NCBI RefSeq assembly: GCF_036248275.1
Contig: NZ_CP109181.1
Coordinates: forward strand, 1,984,001 to 2,048,000
DNA: 64,000 nucleotides
DNA from: Streptomyces sp. NBC_01716
GTDB lineage: Bacteria; Actinomycetota; Actinomycetes; Streptomycetales; Streptomycetaceae
Reading direction: 5' to 3'
Shown: piece after piece, positions 1 to 7,255 of the stretch
Layout: each line of letters starts with the position of its first letter
Numbering within the stretch: position 1 is the first letter of the stretch
Notes under the pieces: generated by a model
Databases searched by the model: none
Seen by the model: only the letters and a program-made list of their open reading frames with translations
Told to the model about the DNA's origin: nothing
Made by a program: the position numbers and the translations under genes

Positions 1-64
1 CCGTCCTTGCCGTACGCAGCCGGGTCAAGCGGTAGCTGCGCACGCCCCCGTCATGCCGGATCAT
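1..64 (-). CDS. Possible 5' end of a gene leaving the left edge
   Basis: An ATG on the minus strand at 64 opens a frame with no stop through the 21 codons to the edge; the visible peptide begins MIRHDGGVRSYRLTRLR. It would be divergent from the sulfur-transporter leader. The stretch is too short to assign a family and could be a chance open frame. Confidence 0.3.
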   Translation of the reverse strand, partial: MIRHDGGVRSYRLTRLRTART

Positions 65-117
65 GGACGCACCGTCCGGTCCGTGAGATACGTGTGCACG
101 GAATCGAATACCCGCGC

Positions 118-123
118 TAGTCT
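118..123 (+). promoter_or_regulatory. -10 element for a leaderless transcript
   Basis: TAGTCT fits the actinobacterial TANNNT -10 consensus. Its last base is 7 nt before the ATG of the short cysteine-rich ORF at 131, the geometry expected if transcription starts at or next to that A and the mRNA has no 5' leader. No good -35 hexamer is visible. There is also no Shine-Dalgarno sequence before the ATG. Confidence 0.45.
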
Positions 124-130
124 CCCCGCC

Positions 131-214
131 ATGTCCGCACCCGCCCGCTTCCTCTGTCTCGCGTGCTTCGCGAACTCGGTCTGGTGCGTCGACGACAACC
201 TCTGTTGTTCCTGA
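131..214 (+). CDS. Cysteine-rich leader peptide (27 aa) upstream of sulfur transporter
   Basis: The frame encodes 27 residues with five cysteines (positions 9, 12, 19, 25, 26), the last two as Cys-Cys just before the stop. It has no ribosome-binding site and lies 7 nt behind a -10-like TAGTCT, so it is probably translated from a leaderless mRNA. It ends 52 nt before the start of a YeeE/YedE sulfur transporter. Leaderless polycysteine ORFs acting as cysteine-responsive attenuators are known in mycobacteria ahead of sulfur genes. The position and composition here suggest the same role: slow decoding of Cys codons when cysteine is scarce would alter downstream initiation. The regulatory role is inferred. 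Confidence 0.65.
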   Translation: MSAPARFLCLACFANSVWCVDDNLCCS

Positions 215-266
215 GTCGAGCCCCCGCGCCCCGCCACCGCCGACCACCCGACTCCGGAGAACTGTC

Positions 267-1544
267 GTGACCACCACCGCTCCCCCGCGCCGGACCAGCC
301 CCGCCGCGCTGCTCGTCCCCTCCCCGACCTCCTCCCCCGCCCCCGAGGCCGAGCCCGCGCCTCCGGTACGGCGCGTGCCGCTCGCGATATCCGGGCTGCT
401 GGCCGTCGCACTGACCGCGTACGTGTGGTCGACGCACGGCGCCAAGCCCGGAACGCTCCTGCTGCTCGGGCTCGGTCTGGGCCTGGCGCTCTTCCACTCG
501 CGGTTCGGATTCACCTCCGCCTGGCGGCAGTTGGTGGCTGTCGGCAACGGGCAGGGGCTGCGCGCCCATGCCCTGCTCCTCGGCACCACCGCCACCCTCT
601 TCGCGCTGATCATCGGCAGCGGGACGGGGCTCTTCGGCTCCGTGCCCGCGCCGTCGGCCGGGCCGCTCGGCGTCGGGCTGCTCGTCGGGGCGTTCGTCTT
701 CGCCATCGGGATGCAGCTCGGGGGCGCGTGCGCGTCGGGGACGCTGTTCGCCGTGGGGGCGGGGCAGTCGTCCATCGTTCTGACGCTCGGTGGTTTCATC
801 GTCGGATCGACCGTGGCCGCCTGGCAGTTCGACCTGTGGAAGGACCTGCCCGCGCTCGACCCGGTCCTTCTGTCCGACCACGTCGGCTGGTTCGGCTCGT
901 GGGCGGTGACCATCGCCGTACTGGGCCTCATCGTGCTGGTCAGCCGCCGCGTACAGGCGCGCCGTACCCCGCCGCCGATCAGCACCCCGCCGAGCGCCAA
1001 GGGCGCGGCGCGCGTGCTGCGCGGATCATGGCCACTGGCCGCCGGCGCGCTGGCGCTGGCCGTGCTGGGCGCCGGGGTGCTGCTGGTGTCCGGCGGTCCT
1101 TGGGGTGTCACCAGCGCGTTCAGCCTGTGGGGCTCGCGGGTGGTCGACGCGCTCGGCGGCAACCCCGCCAACTGGTCGTTCTGGCAGCAGCCGGGCAACG
1201 CGGAGATGTTCGCGGGGCCCGTACTGAAGGACAAGAACAGCCTGACCGACATCGGCATCATGATCGGCGCCGCTGTCGCCGCCTCGCTCGGCGGGACGTG
1301 GGCGCTGCACCGGGGCATCCCCGGCCGCACCGCCGTGGCCGCGGTACTCGGCGGCGTACTGATGGGGATCGGCGCGCGGCTGGCGGGCGGCTGCAACATC
1401 GGCGCGTACCTCGCGGGCATCGCGTCGGGCAGCCTCCACGGCTGGATCTGGGGCGCGACCGCCCTGCTCGGCACATGGGCGGGGATACGGCTGCGCCCGC
1501 TGTTCGCGCTGGGCAACCCCAAGCCGGGGGACGGGATCTGCTGA
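267..1544 (+). CDS. YeeE/YedE-family sulfur (thiosulfate-type) transporter
   Basis: This is an integral membrane protein of 425 aa built from two homologous halves, each with the Gly/Cys signature of the YeeE/YedE (DUF395, TsuA-like) family: GGACASG around residue 152 and GGCNIG around residue 375. Members move thiosulfate or related sulfane sulfur across the membrane, with the conserved cysteines on the conduction path. The first ~35 residues are Pro/Ala-rich and cytosolic. Initiation is at GTG 267 behind GGAG. A cysteine-rich leader ORF lies just upstream, consistent with control by sulfur supply. About 165 bp of this gene's 3' end is repeated at 4170-4333, the trace of an old tandem duplication. 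Confidence 0.87.
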   Translation: MTTTAPPRRTSPAALLVPSPTSSPAPEAEPAPPVRRVPLAISGLLAVALTAYVWSTHGAKPGTLLLLGLGLGLALFHSRFGFTSAWRQLVAVGNGQGLRAHALLLGTTATLFALIIGSGTGLFGSVPAPSAGPLGVGLLVGAFVFAIGMQLGGACASGTLFAVGAGQSSIVLTLGGFIVGSTVAAWQFDLWKDLPALDPVLLSDHVGWFGSWAVTIAVLGLIVLVSRRVQARRTPPPISTPPSAKGAARVLRGSWPLAAGALALAVLGAGVLLVSGGPWGVTSAFSLWGSRVVDALGGNPANWSFWQQPGNAEMFAGPVLKDKNSLTDIGIMIGAAVAASLGGTWALHRGIPGRTAVAAVLGGVLMGIGARLAGGCNIGAYLAGIASGSLHGWIWGATALLGTWAGIRLRPLFALGNPKPGDGIC

Positions 1545-2163
1545 GGGCAGGGGCGGAACGCGCCGTTCAGGAGGGGAACGGGTCGGCGTAGGGGGCGTCT
1601 TGGCACGCTGCGCGGGTCGACGGCCGGCGAAGGGCCCGCCGGGATCCCGAATCTCGCTGCTGGGCCTGGCGGCAACTGCGCTCAGTCAAACGAGCGCGGG
1701 GACGAGTCGTCCCGCCGGATCCGATGCCGCTACGCCTTTTGGACCGGGTGGCAGGGGAGGCTGAGCGTTGACCCATCCAGGCGGATTTGGAACGACTGTG
1801 GTGAGTGACCATCGAACATGAGGTGAAGCTCAGCAAACGAGAGCACACCTCACGCCCACCCAACAAACGGTCAACCACGCGCTCTCGGCAGGGCGGGCGC
1901 CAGGGGAAGGGCATTGTCCGTCCGGGGTGGGCCTGGGCCAACTTCCACGGATCTCTGTGCAGCCCAAATCGAATGACGTCAATAGCCGCAACCGTCCTCA
2001 CCCTGGAGCGGCAACGCCGACGAGAGCACCAGCCTGCGGCCGATACCGAACTCGCCCGCCACGCGCAACGTCTTCGCCCCGGACGGCGTGCACGATCTTG
2101 CGGATTCGACCGCGCGTCGCGCGGCAGCAGCGGCCGAATCGGCTTCTCCCGGAGTAACCGCTA
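1545..2163. other. Intergenic stretch with gene debris
   Basis: No intact gene is supported here. Near 1805 the sequence resembles the first codons of the hydrolase gene at 4376 (ATCGAACA, then TGAA and AGC in register), suggesting a decayed 5' end of a second copy. The stretch around 2000-2130 has short open frames with plausible composition, but nothing recognisable continues. Confidence 0.4.
1800..1840 (+). pseudogene. Possible 5' remnant of alpha/beta hydrolase copy
   Basis: The reading TIEHEVKLS resembles the start VIEQNVNLS of the intact hydrolase at 4376, and the surrounding bases also align (GTGGT, then ATCGAACA). It lies about 260 bp after the YeeE stop, in the place a hydrolase gene would occupy if YeeE-hydrolase had been duplicated in tandem. 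The match is short and could be coincidence. Confidence 0.35.
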
Positions 2164-3759
2164 TTACTTCTTCTTTCTTTTACCGCTTTTAGTTCCATAC
2201 CCCTCATAGCTCCGATTCTTGCCGCTACTTTCACGCCTCTCATCGGTCCGATGCTCACCCGTCCCCAAGTTGGCGTAATACGCCTGACCCCTCGACCCCG
2301 AAACAGCGGTATGCGCCTCACCCGCATGCGCCTCATCAGTCACCGTCAAGTCGGCAAAATCTCCCTCCAAGGGAGATATCCGTTCGGTGTCATGATGATT
2401 CAGGGGCCAGGCCCTCCTATCCTCTGAAAACGCAACGTTTGCAAACTGGACGCCCGAAAGAGGGTAAGACGCCTGACCCGTCGACCCCGAATCAGCGTAA
2501 TACGCCTGACCCGTCGACCCCGAATCAGCGTAATACGCCTGATCCGTCGACCCCGAAGGAACAGAATTCGCCCGACCCGTCGACCCCGAAGCAGCGTAAG
2601 ACGCCTGATCCGTCGGCCCCGAAGCAGCGGAAACACTTCTACTCCGCATTTCGATGCTTCCATCACGAATGGCTTTTATGAGCTGCAATTTGTCGCCCAC
2701 TGAGTGACGCAGAACCTGCTGGTACTCCACATTCCTGTAGATATCATTATCTTGAATGGACATCTTCCTCAGGCCCCTGTGAGCTTTACGGGCAGCACCC
2801 AATCTATCCCTTTCGTTCTTTTTGATTCCTTTCAAAAGATCTACGTCACCCGGGACAATTGCATTCCTGCGTGGCAGCAGGATGGCAACATTCTTATCGC
2901 CAACGGCAGTCACGAACTCGTCGATCGACGCCTTCCTATTCTCTTTCTCGTACCATATTTGCTGGCGTTGCGCAAAACCAGTGCCCGGAGAGGGAATTTT
3001 CCCGAAAGAAGCCACGGAGTGAACGTGAAAAGTTTTGCCGTCCACTAGAGTCCACCTTTCCGGTGGCTGGCTTGGGTCATCGATGTTCTCAATTTGGACA
3101 TGCAGTTCATTCACCAGCCCCTTTTTGATCATTTCCGCCAAAGTGGGTACCTCATGATTTGCCATTACACTTCCATCGGTCCTCCCTTCAAGCATAAATG
3201 CTTCCACGCACGACCGCGCGCCTCTCACAAACCCAGTGGACATACCCGTCCAGAGGTAGCCCGTCACCAGAGCATCAGACCATTTTTTGACGCCATTACT
3301 TCTTTTATTTTGGGGCTCAGCGGCGGCAATTTCTTCCAGAGCAACGAGTCCTCTCTTCTTAGTTTCTTCCAACACCCACTTGGTGTCCGTCTTACTCCAC
3401 AGAGCCTTACGGTGACTGGCCTTGTCAGCAGCCTCGTTCAAATCCTCCCAATACTTGGAATGTGTGTCATTACTATAATATTTCCTATTATCCTTGAACC
3501 ACTTCGCCGGAACGTCCAGCATTCGCATAGCATTAAATTCATCAACAAGCCCGCCGGCCGCCCATTCACTCCTTTCCACGTCAGCAGCAATTCCAGCATT
3601 TAGATTTTGTCCGGTCTCCCACAATACTTGATAATAATTTTTGAGTGCCTCCATGAGGTATTCATTTGTCCCCATGTTGTATTCTACTTGATAGGTATAC
3701 ATCGCCGCGTCACGGTCTACAACGAATTGATCTTCATTGAAAGGTAGATCTTCTGGCAT
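2164..3759 (-). CDS. Orphan 531-aa protein with 11-residue repeats, lower GC
   Basis: I do not recognise a family. The product is 531 aa, soluble, with no signal peptide or membrane segment. Residues 1-370 look globular and rich in Asp, Glu, Lys, Tyr and Trp; residues ~380-445 are tandem 11-residue repeats of the type SGSTGQAYYAD; the tail is charged and ends in KSGKRKKK. Start ATG 3759 is supported by a strong AAGGAGG. Base composition is visibly more AT-rich than any neighbour, with ordinary rather than GC-ending codons, so horizontal acquisition is likely. It sits between fragments of a duplicated hydrolase/YeeE pair, as if inserted there. A 9-bp inverted repeat lies just upstream of its ribosome-binding site. 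Confidence 0.7.
   Translation of the reverse strand: MPEDLPFNEDQFVVDRDAAMYTYQVEYNMGTNEYLMEALKNYYQVLWETGQNLNAGIAADVERSEWAAGGLVDEFNAMRMLDVPAKWFKDNRKYYSNDTHSKYWEDLNEAADKASHRKALWSKTDTKWVLEETKKRGLVALEEIAAAEPQNKRSNGVKKWSDALVTGYLWTGMSTGFVRGARSCVEAFMLEGRTDGSVMANHEVPTLAEMIKKGLVNELHVQIENIDDPSQPPERWTLVDGKTFHVHSVASFGKIPSPGTGFAQRQQIWYEKENRKASIDEFVTAVGDKNVAILLPRRNAIVPGDVDLLKGIKKNERDRLGAARKAHRGLRKMSIQDNDIYRNVEYQQVLRHSVGDKLQLIKAIRDGSIEMRSRSVSAASGPTDQASYAASGSTGRANSVPSGSTDQAYYADSGSTGQAYYADSGSTGQASYPLSGVQFANVAFSEDRRAWPLNHHDTERISPLEGDFADLTVTDEAHAGEAHTAVSGSRGQAYYANLGTGEHRTDERRESSGKNRSYEGYGTKSGKRKKK
2280..2309. repeat. Dispersed copy of the 33-bp repeat unit
   Basis: CGCCTGACCCCTCGACCCCG and flanking bases match the tandem unit at 2469-2633 but stand about 160 bp apart from the array. 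On the protein this is the separate SGSRGQAYYAN segment near residue 485. Confidence 0.7.
2469..2633. repeat. Five tandem 33-bp repeats inside the orphan gene
   Basis: Units start at 2469, 2502, 2535, 2568 and 2601, each beginning with A/TCGCC and containing CCGTCGACCCCGAA or a near copy. The first two units are almost identical and the others differ by several bases. The 33-bp period keeps frame and encodes 11-residue Ser/Gly/Thr/Gln/Tyr-rich repeats on the minus strand, so copy number could change without breaking the protein. Confidence 0.9.
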
Positions 3760-3770
3760 TTCTCCTCCTT

Positions 3771-3793
3771 ATGATCGCACTTCATGCGATCAT
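3771..3793. promoter_or_regulatory. 9-bp perfect inverted repeat upstream of orphan gene
   Basis: ATGATCGCA (3771-3779) and TGCGATCAT (3785-3793) are exact reverse complements separated by 5 bp. They lie immediately upstream of the Shine-Dalgarno sequence of the minus-strand gene at 3759. This could be an operator or an mRNA hairpin controlling that gene; nothing distinguishes the two. Confidence 0.55.
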
Positions 3794-3944
3794 TACTTGC
3801 CGGTGCGCATCCGATACCAGTCGCGCTCTCGGCGTGAATCACTCTGCGAGGAAGCCGCTTCCGCGGGCGACTTCGCAGACATCAACGGACTCGGCAACGG
3901 ATCGGTTCACCACCGGATCCAGAACGTGCCGATGAAGCCGCGCG

Positions 3945-4150
3945 CGGCATGCGGCTGGTGGCGTACGGCCGCTCCGGTTACGGGGGTTCGAGCCCGCTGC
4001 CGGGCCGCCTGGCAGGCATCGCGTCGTACACGGAGAGCTTCGACTGGTACGAGGGGACGGTGGGCCCCGGCGGTCTGCGCCGCCGCCCACGGGCGCGAGG
4101 GCGCGTGAACTCTACGCGGCGACGGGCGAGTTCGACCCCGCGAGATGCGT
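3945..4150 (+). pseudogene. Internally deleted remnant of the alpha/beta hydrolase
   Basis: Bases 3950-4007 match 4559-4614 of the intact hydrolase (the segment reading RLVxYGRxxYGGSSPLPGR). The match then jumps to the region of 4768-4905 (YT...FDWYEG, ELYAATGEFDP), with about 150 bp missing and frameshifts after residue GLR. It cannot encode a functional enzyme. It directly abuts a YeeE C-terminal fragment. Confidence 0.8.
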
Positions 4151-4164
4151 GTCCGCCGACTTCG

Positions 4165-4333
4165 CGGCGCAGGCGGGCGGCTGCGACATCGGCGCGTACC
4201 TCGCGGGCATCGCGTCGGGCAGTCCGCACGGCCGGATCCGGGGTGCCACCGCCCTGCTCGGCACCTGGGCCGGGATACGGCTGCGCCCGCTGTTCGCGCT
4301 GGGCAACCCCAAGCCCGGCGACGGGATCTGCTG
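4165..4333 (+). pseudogene. C-terminal fragment of YeeE/YedE transporter
   Basis: From the GGCDIGAYLAG motif to the TGA stop, this segment matches 1381-1544 of the intact transporter at roughly nine bases in ten, including the identical last residues GDGIC. The remaining three quarters of the gene are absent. It lies 42 bp before the intact hydrolase, reproducing the YeeE-then-hydrolase order of an ancestral unit. Confidence 0.88.
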
Positions 4334-4375
4334 AGTCGGCCGGGCCGGCCGGGCCCCGCGCCGTAGGCTGAGACG

Positions 4376-5236
4376 GTGGTCATCGAACAGAACGTGAACC
4401 TGAGCGACGGGCGCACCCTGCGGACGTACGACAGCGGTGGAGGTGCCGACAGGCGGGGTGCCGACGGGCACGTGCCGACGCTTGTCTGGCATCACGGCTC
4501 GCCGCAGACCGGCGCCCCACTGGAGCCGCTGCTCAGCGCCGCCGCGGCGCGCGGTATCCGGCTGGTGTCGTACGGCCGCCCCAGCTACGGGGGTTCGAGC
4601 CCGCTGCCGGGCCGGAACGTGGCAGCGGCGGCGGACGACGTGGCCGGGATCGCGGACGCGCTCGGCCTGGGGCCGTTCGCGGTGATGGGGGCGTCGGGGG
4701 GCGGGCCGCACGCGCTGGCGTGTGCCGCGCTGCTGCCGGACCGGGTGACGGGAGCCGTCTGTTTCGCGGGGCTGGCGCCGTACACGGACGACTTCGACTG
4801 GTACGAGGGCATGGTGTCGCGCGGCGGTCTGCGGGCCGCCGCCGACGGGCGCGAGGCCCGCGAACTGTACGCGGCGACGGACGAGTTCGACCCCGTGAGC
4901 TTCACTTCCGCCGACTTCGCCGCGCTGGAGGGCGCGTGGAAGTCGCTGGGCGCCGACGCGGTGAAGGCGGGGCAGGCGGGGCCGGACGGACTGATCGACG
5001 ACGATGTGGCCTTCGCGACCGCGTGGGGCTTCGACCTGGGGGAGGTGGACGCGCCCGTACTGCTCGTGCAGGGCAGCCTCGACCGGGTCGTACCGGCCGC
5101 GCACGCCGGGTGGCTGCTCGCCGGGCTCCCCCGGGCGGAGCTGTGGGTACGGCCCGAGGACGGGCATGTCTCGGTTCTCGACGCGTGTCCGGCGGCAATG
5201 GACTGGCTGATGGCGCTGGATACGCCGCTTGCATAG
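4376..5236 (+). CDS. Alpha/beta-fold hydrolase
   Basis: This 286-aa cytosolic hydrolase has the alpha/beta order: strand and oxyanion region VWHHGSPQTG near residue 40, nucleophile elbow GASGGG (Ser near residue 106), acid in the QGSLDRVVP segment and His in DGHVSVL near the C-terminus. Substrate cannot be told from sequence; esterase or peptidase-like (proline iminopeptidase-like) activity is most common in this branch. The start is GTG 4376. The gene is the intact survivor of a local duplication. The next gene downstream has its own operator, so this is probably monocistronic. Confidence 0.82.
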   Translation: MVIEQNVNLSDGRTLRTYDSGGGADRRGADGHVPTLVWHHGSPQTGAPLEPLLSAAAARGIRLVSYGRPSYGGSSPLPGRNVAAAADDVAGIADALGLGPFAVMGASGGGPHALACAALLPDRVTGAVCFAGLAPYTDDFDWYEGMVSRGGLRAAADGREARELYAATDEFDPVSFTSADFAALEGAWKSLGADAVKAGQAGPDGLIDDDVAFATAWGFDLGEVDAPVLLVQGSLDRVVPAAHAGWLLAGLPRAELWVRPEDGHVSVLDACPAAMDWLMALDTPLA

Positions 5237-5276
5237 CCACTCGGTTATATGGCGTTGCGGTTATATAGCCGAGTGG
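5237..5276. promoter_or_regulatory. Operator/promoter for the ArsR gene
   Basis: CCACTCGG (5237-5244) and CCGAGTGG (5269-5276) form an 8-bp perfect inverted repeat. Inside it, CGGTTATAT occurs twice as a direct repeat (5242 and 5258), and the TTATAT blocks can serve as AT-rich promoter elements. It ends 13 bp before the ArsR start codon, a typical autorepression site for a small winged-helix repressor. Confidence 0.65.
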
Positions 5277-5289
5277 GTATGGTCGAGGT

Positions 5290-5607
5290 ATGCCCATACC
5301 GTTCGACGTGCTCGCGGAGCCCAGCAGGCGCAAGATCCTCGATCTGCTCCTGGAGCGACCGCATCTGGTCGGTGAGCTGACCGACCGGCTCGGCCTGAGC
5401 CAGCCCGGGACGTCCAAGCATCTGCGGGTGCTGAGGGACGCGGGGCTGGTGCGGGTCCGGCAGGAGGCCCAGCGCCGGTGGTACGAACTGACGCCGGAGC
5501 CGCTGGCCGAACTCGACGCCTGGCTCGCGCACTACCGGCATCTGTGGACCGGGAGTCTCGACGCGCTCGAACGGCATCTCGACGCGATGGAGGACGACTC
5601 CTCATGA
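5290..5607 (+). CDS. ArsR-type winged-helix repressor
   Basis: This 105-aa protein is essentially one winged helix-turn-helix: PFDVLAEPSRRKILDLLLE, then the recognition region LSQPGTSKHLRVLRDAGLV and the wing near VRVRQEAQRRWYEL. It has no Cys-rich metal box, so it belongs to the metal-independent branch usually paired with an AHSA1/SRPBCC protein. Its stop overlaps the next start (ATGA), so the two are co-translated. The inverted repeat just upstream suggests autoregulation. Confidence 0.9.
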   Translation: MPIPFDVLAEPSRRKILDLLLERPHLVGELTDRLGLSQPGTSKHLRVLRDAGLVRVRQEAQRRWYELTPEPLAELDAWLAHYRHLWTGSLDALERHLDAMEDDSS

Positions 5608-6542
5608 CTCCGCACACCGACGGTCCCGGCGGTCCCGATGGCCCGCACAACCGGCAGGGCACGCAAGGCCCGCAGGGCTTCTCCTCCCTCTCCCACGCCG
5701 GCGACGGGCTGACGGCGCTGCGCATGGAGCGACGGCTCGCGCATCCGCCGCGGCGGGTCTGGGAGGCGATCACGCGGCCCGAGCACCTCGCGCGGTGGTT
5801 TCCCTCCGAGGTGAGCGTCGATCCGCGGCCGGGCGGCGAGATCGGCTTCCACTTCCCCGGCGACTCCGGCCCCGGCATGACCGGGCAGGTCACCGACGCC
5901 GACGAGCCGCGTCTCTTCGCCTTCACGTGGGGCGAGGACCATCTGAGCTGGGAGATCACCCCTGACGGGGACGGATCGCTGCTCGTGCTCGTACACACCT
6001 TCGGCGACCGGTTCGGGGCGGCGAGCTTCGCGTCCGGCTGGCAGGTCTGCGTCACCGCGCTGGGGCAGGTGCTGGACGGCGGCCCCATCGATGTCGAGCA
6101 GGACACGCGCGGGGCGCTGCACGAGGCGTATCTGGCCCGGTTCGACGAGCTGACCCGGGGCCGGGCCGAGGAGACCGGGGGCGGCGGGCGACTGGTGCGG
6201 TTCGAGCGCCAGCTCGTACGGCCCGCCGGGACGGTCTGGGCCCAACTGACGGGCGGCGCCGAGCCGTTGACCGGTTCACCGGTGCCTGCGGGCTTCACCG
6301 CGGACAAGGTCCCGGCGGGCCCGGTCACGGCCGTACGCGCACCGGAACTCCTCTCGTACGCCTGGCATCCCGAGGGCGAGGTCCGCTGGGAGCTGCGCCC
6401 GGGGACTGGACACGGGCCCCGGCTGGTGCTCACCCAGACCGGGCCGCGCGACTTCGACACGGACGCGGCGCTGGCGGCGTGGCGGGTGCACGTGGAGGAA
6501 CTGGCGGCGGAACTGATGGAGACACCGGAAGCCGGGACCTGA
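5604..6542 (+). CDS. Double SRPBCC (AHSA1-like) domain protein
   Basis: The 312-aa product contains two START/SRPBCC folds. The first runs from LRMERRLAHPPRRVWEAITRPEHLARWF (about residue 35) to about 170; the second starts at RFERQLVRPAGTVWAQLTGG near 200. Such domains bind small hydrophobic ligands, and ArsR-SRPBCC pairs are a common stress or metabolite-sensing module of unknown ligand. The start ATG 5604 overlaps the ArsR stop by 4 bp, giving translational coupling. The N-terminal ~30 residues are Gly/Pro-rich and likely disordered. Confidence 0.85.
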   Translation: MTPHTDGPGGPDGPHNRQGTQGPQGFSSLSHAGDGLTALRMERRLAHPPRRVWEAITRPEHLARWFPSEVSVDPRPGGEIGFHFPGDSGPGMTGQVTDADEPRLFAFTWGEDHLSWEITPDGDGSLLVLVHTFGDRFGAASFASGWQVCVTALGQVLDGGPIDVEQDTRGALHEAYLARFDELTRGRAEETGGGGRLVRFERQLVRPAGTVWAQLTGGAEPLTGSPVPAGFTADKVPAGPVTAVRAPELLSYAWHPEGEVRWELRPGTGHGPRLVLTQTGPRDFDTDAALAAWRVHVEELAAELMETPEAGT

Positions 6543-6610
6543 GGCGGGTCCGCAAGGGAGCGTCGTCCGCCCGTGCCCGGCTGTCGGCTCGTGGCGGGTA
6601 CCTTGAGACG

Positions 6611-7180
6611 GTGATTGTCCAGGCACGGAAGTCGCGCGGTGGCCGCGCGGAGCCGGCGTCGGCGAACTCGCGGGTGCGGCAGACGGGTTGGGGAGTTCGG
6701 CAGCGTGCCGCGGGGGTGCTGTCGGCGCTGCTCCTCGGCGTCGTCACGCTGGTATCTCCCGCACCGGCCGCAGCGGTGGGCGCCACGAACGCCGGCGCCG
6801 CGGCAACTCCCGTCCAGCGGACACTCCCCCAGCAGGCCGACCGGCCGACGCGCTCCGAACGCTCCGAGCGGTCCCGCGAGTTCCGGCGGGACTCGCCCCG
6901 CGCCGCCCACAGTTACGCGGGCGCGCCGACCCGGGCGGCCTCCACCGGTCTCCGGACACCCGAGCACACCCGGCAGCAGCACGCGCCGCAGGACGACACG
7001 GGCGTCCTGCCGTTCACCACGGGACTTCCCCTCCCCCGCGCCGTCGTGGACTGCCGCGTACGTCCCGGCGCCACCGCACCGGCGGCCCAGCCCTCCGGAC
7101 TGCCCGACGTCCGCGGGCCTCCCTCCGGGAGCAGTCATCCGCACTGTCCCCTTTCCGCGCCCACGCACCGCCCCCGGTAG
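6611..7180 (+). CDS. Putative secreted protein of unknown function
   Basis: From GTG 6611 the frame encodes 189 aa: a basic N-terminus, a hydrophobic stretch AAGVLSALLLGVVTLVSPAPAAA ending in an Ala-rich signal-peptidase site near residue 50, then a low-complexity Arg/Ser/Thr/Pro-rich mature part with no recognisable domain. It precedes secDF by 75 bp. It is probably a real exported protein, but the mature half is compositionally weak and the start is uncertain. Confidence 0.5.
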   Translation: MIVQARKSRGGRAEPASANSRVRQTGWGVRQRAAGVLSALLLGVVTLVSPAPAAAVGATNAGAAATPVQRTLPQQADRPTRSERSERSREFRRDSPRAAHSYAGAPTRAASTGLRTPEHTRQQHAPQDDTGVLPFTTGLPLPRAVVDCRVRPGATAPAAQPSGLPDVRGPPSGSSHPHCPLSAPTHRPR

Positions 7181-7255
7181 AGCCGGGCGGGCCTGAAGCC
7201 AGGCCCGTCTCCCTCGCGGGGGTGGCGCGTTCCGGCGCCCTCCCGGAGGAATCCC

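Noticed and set aside
1567..2001. Minus-strand 144-aa frame after the YeeE gene
   Set aside because: Arg/Ser-rich with no ribosome-binding site, and it crosses the hydrolase remnant; not a credible gene.
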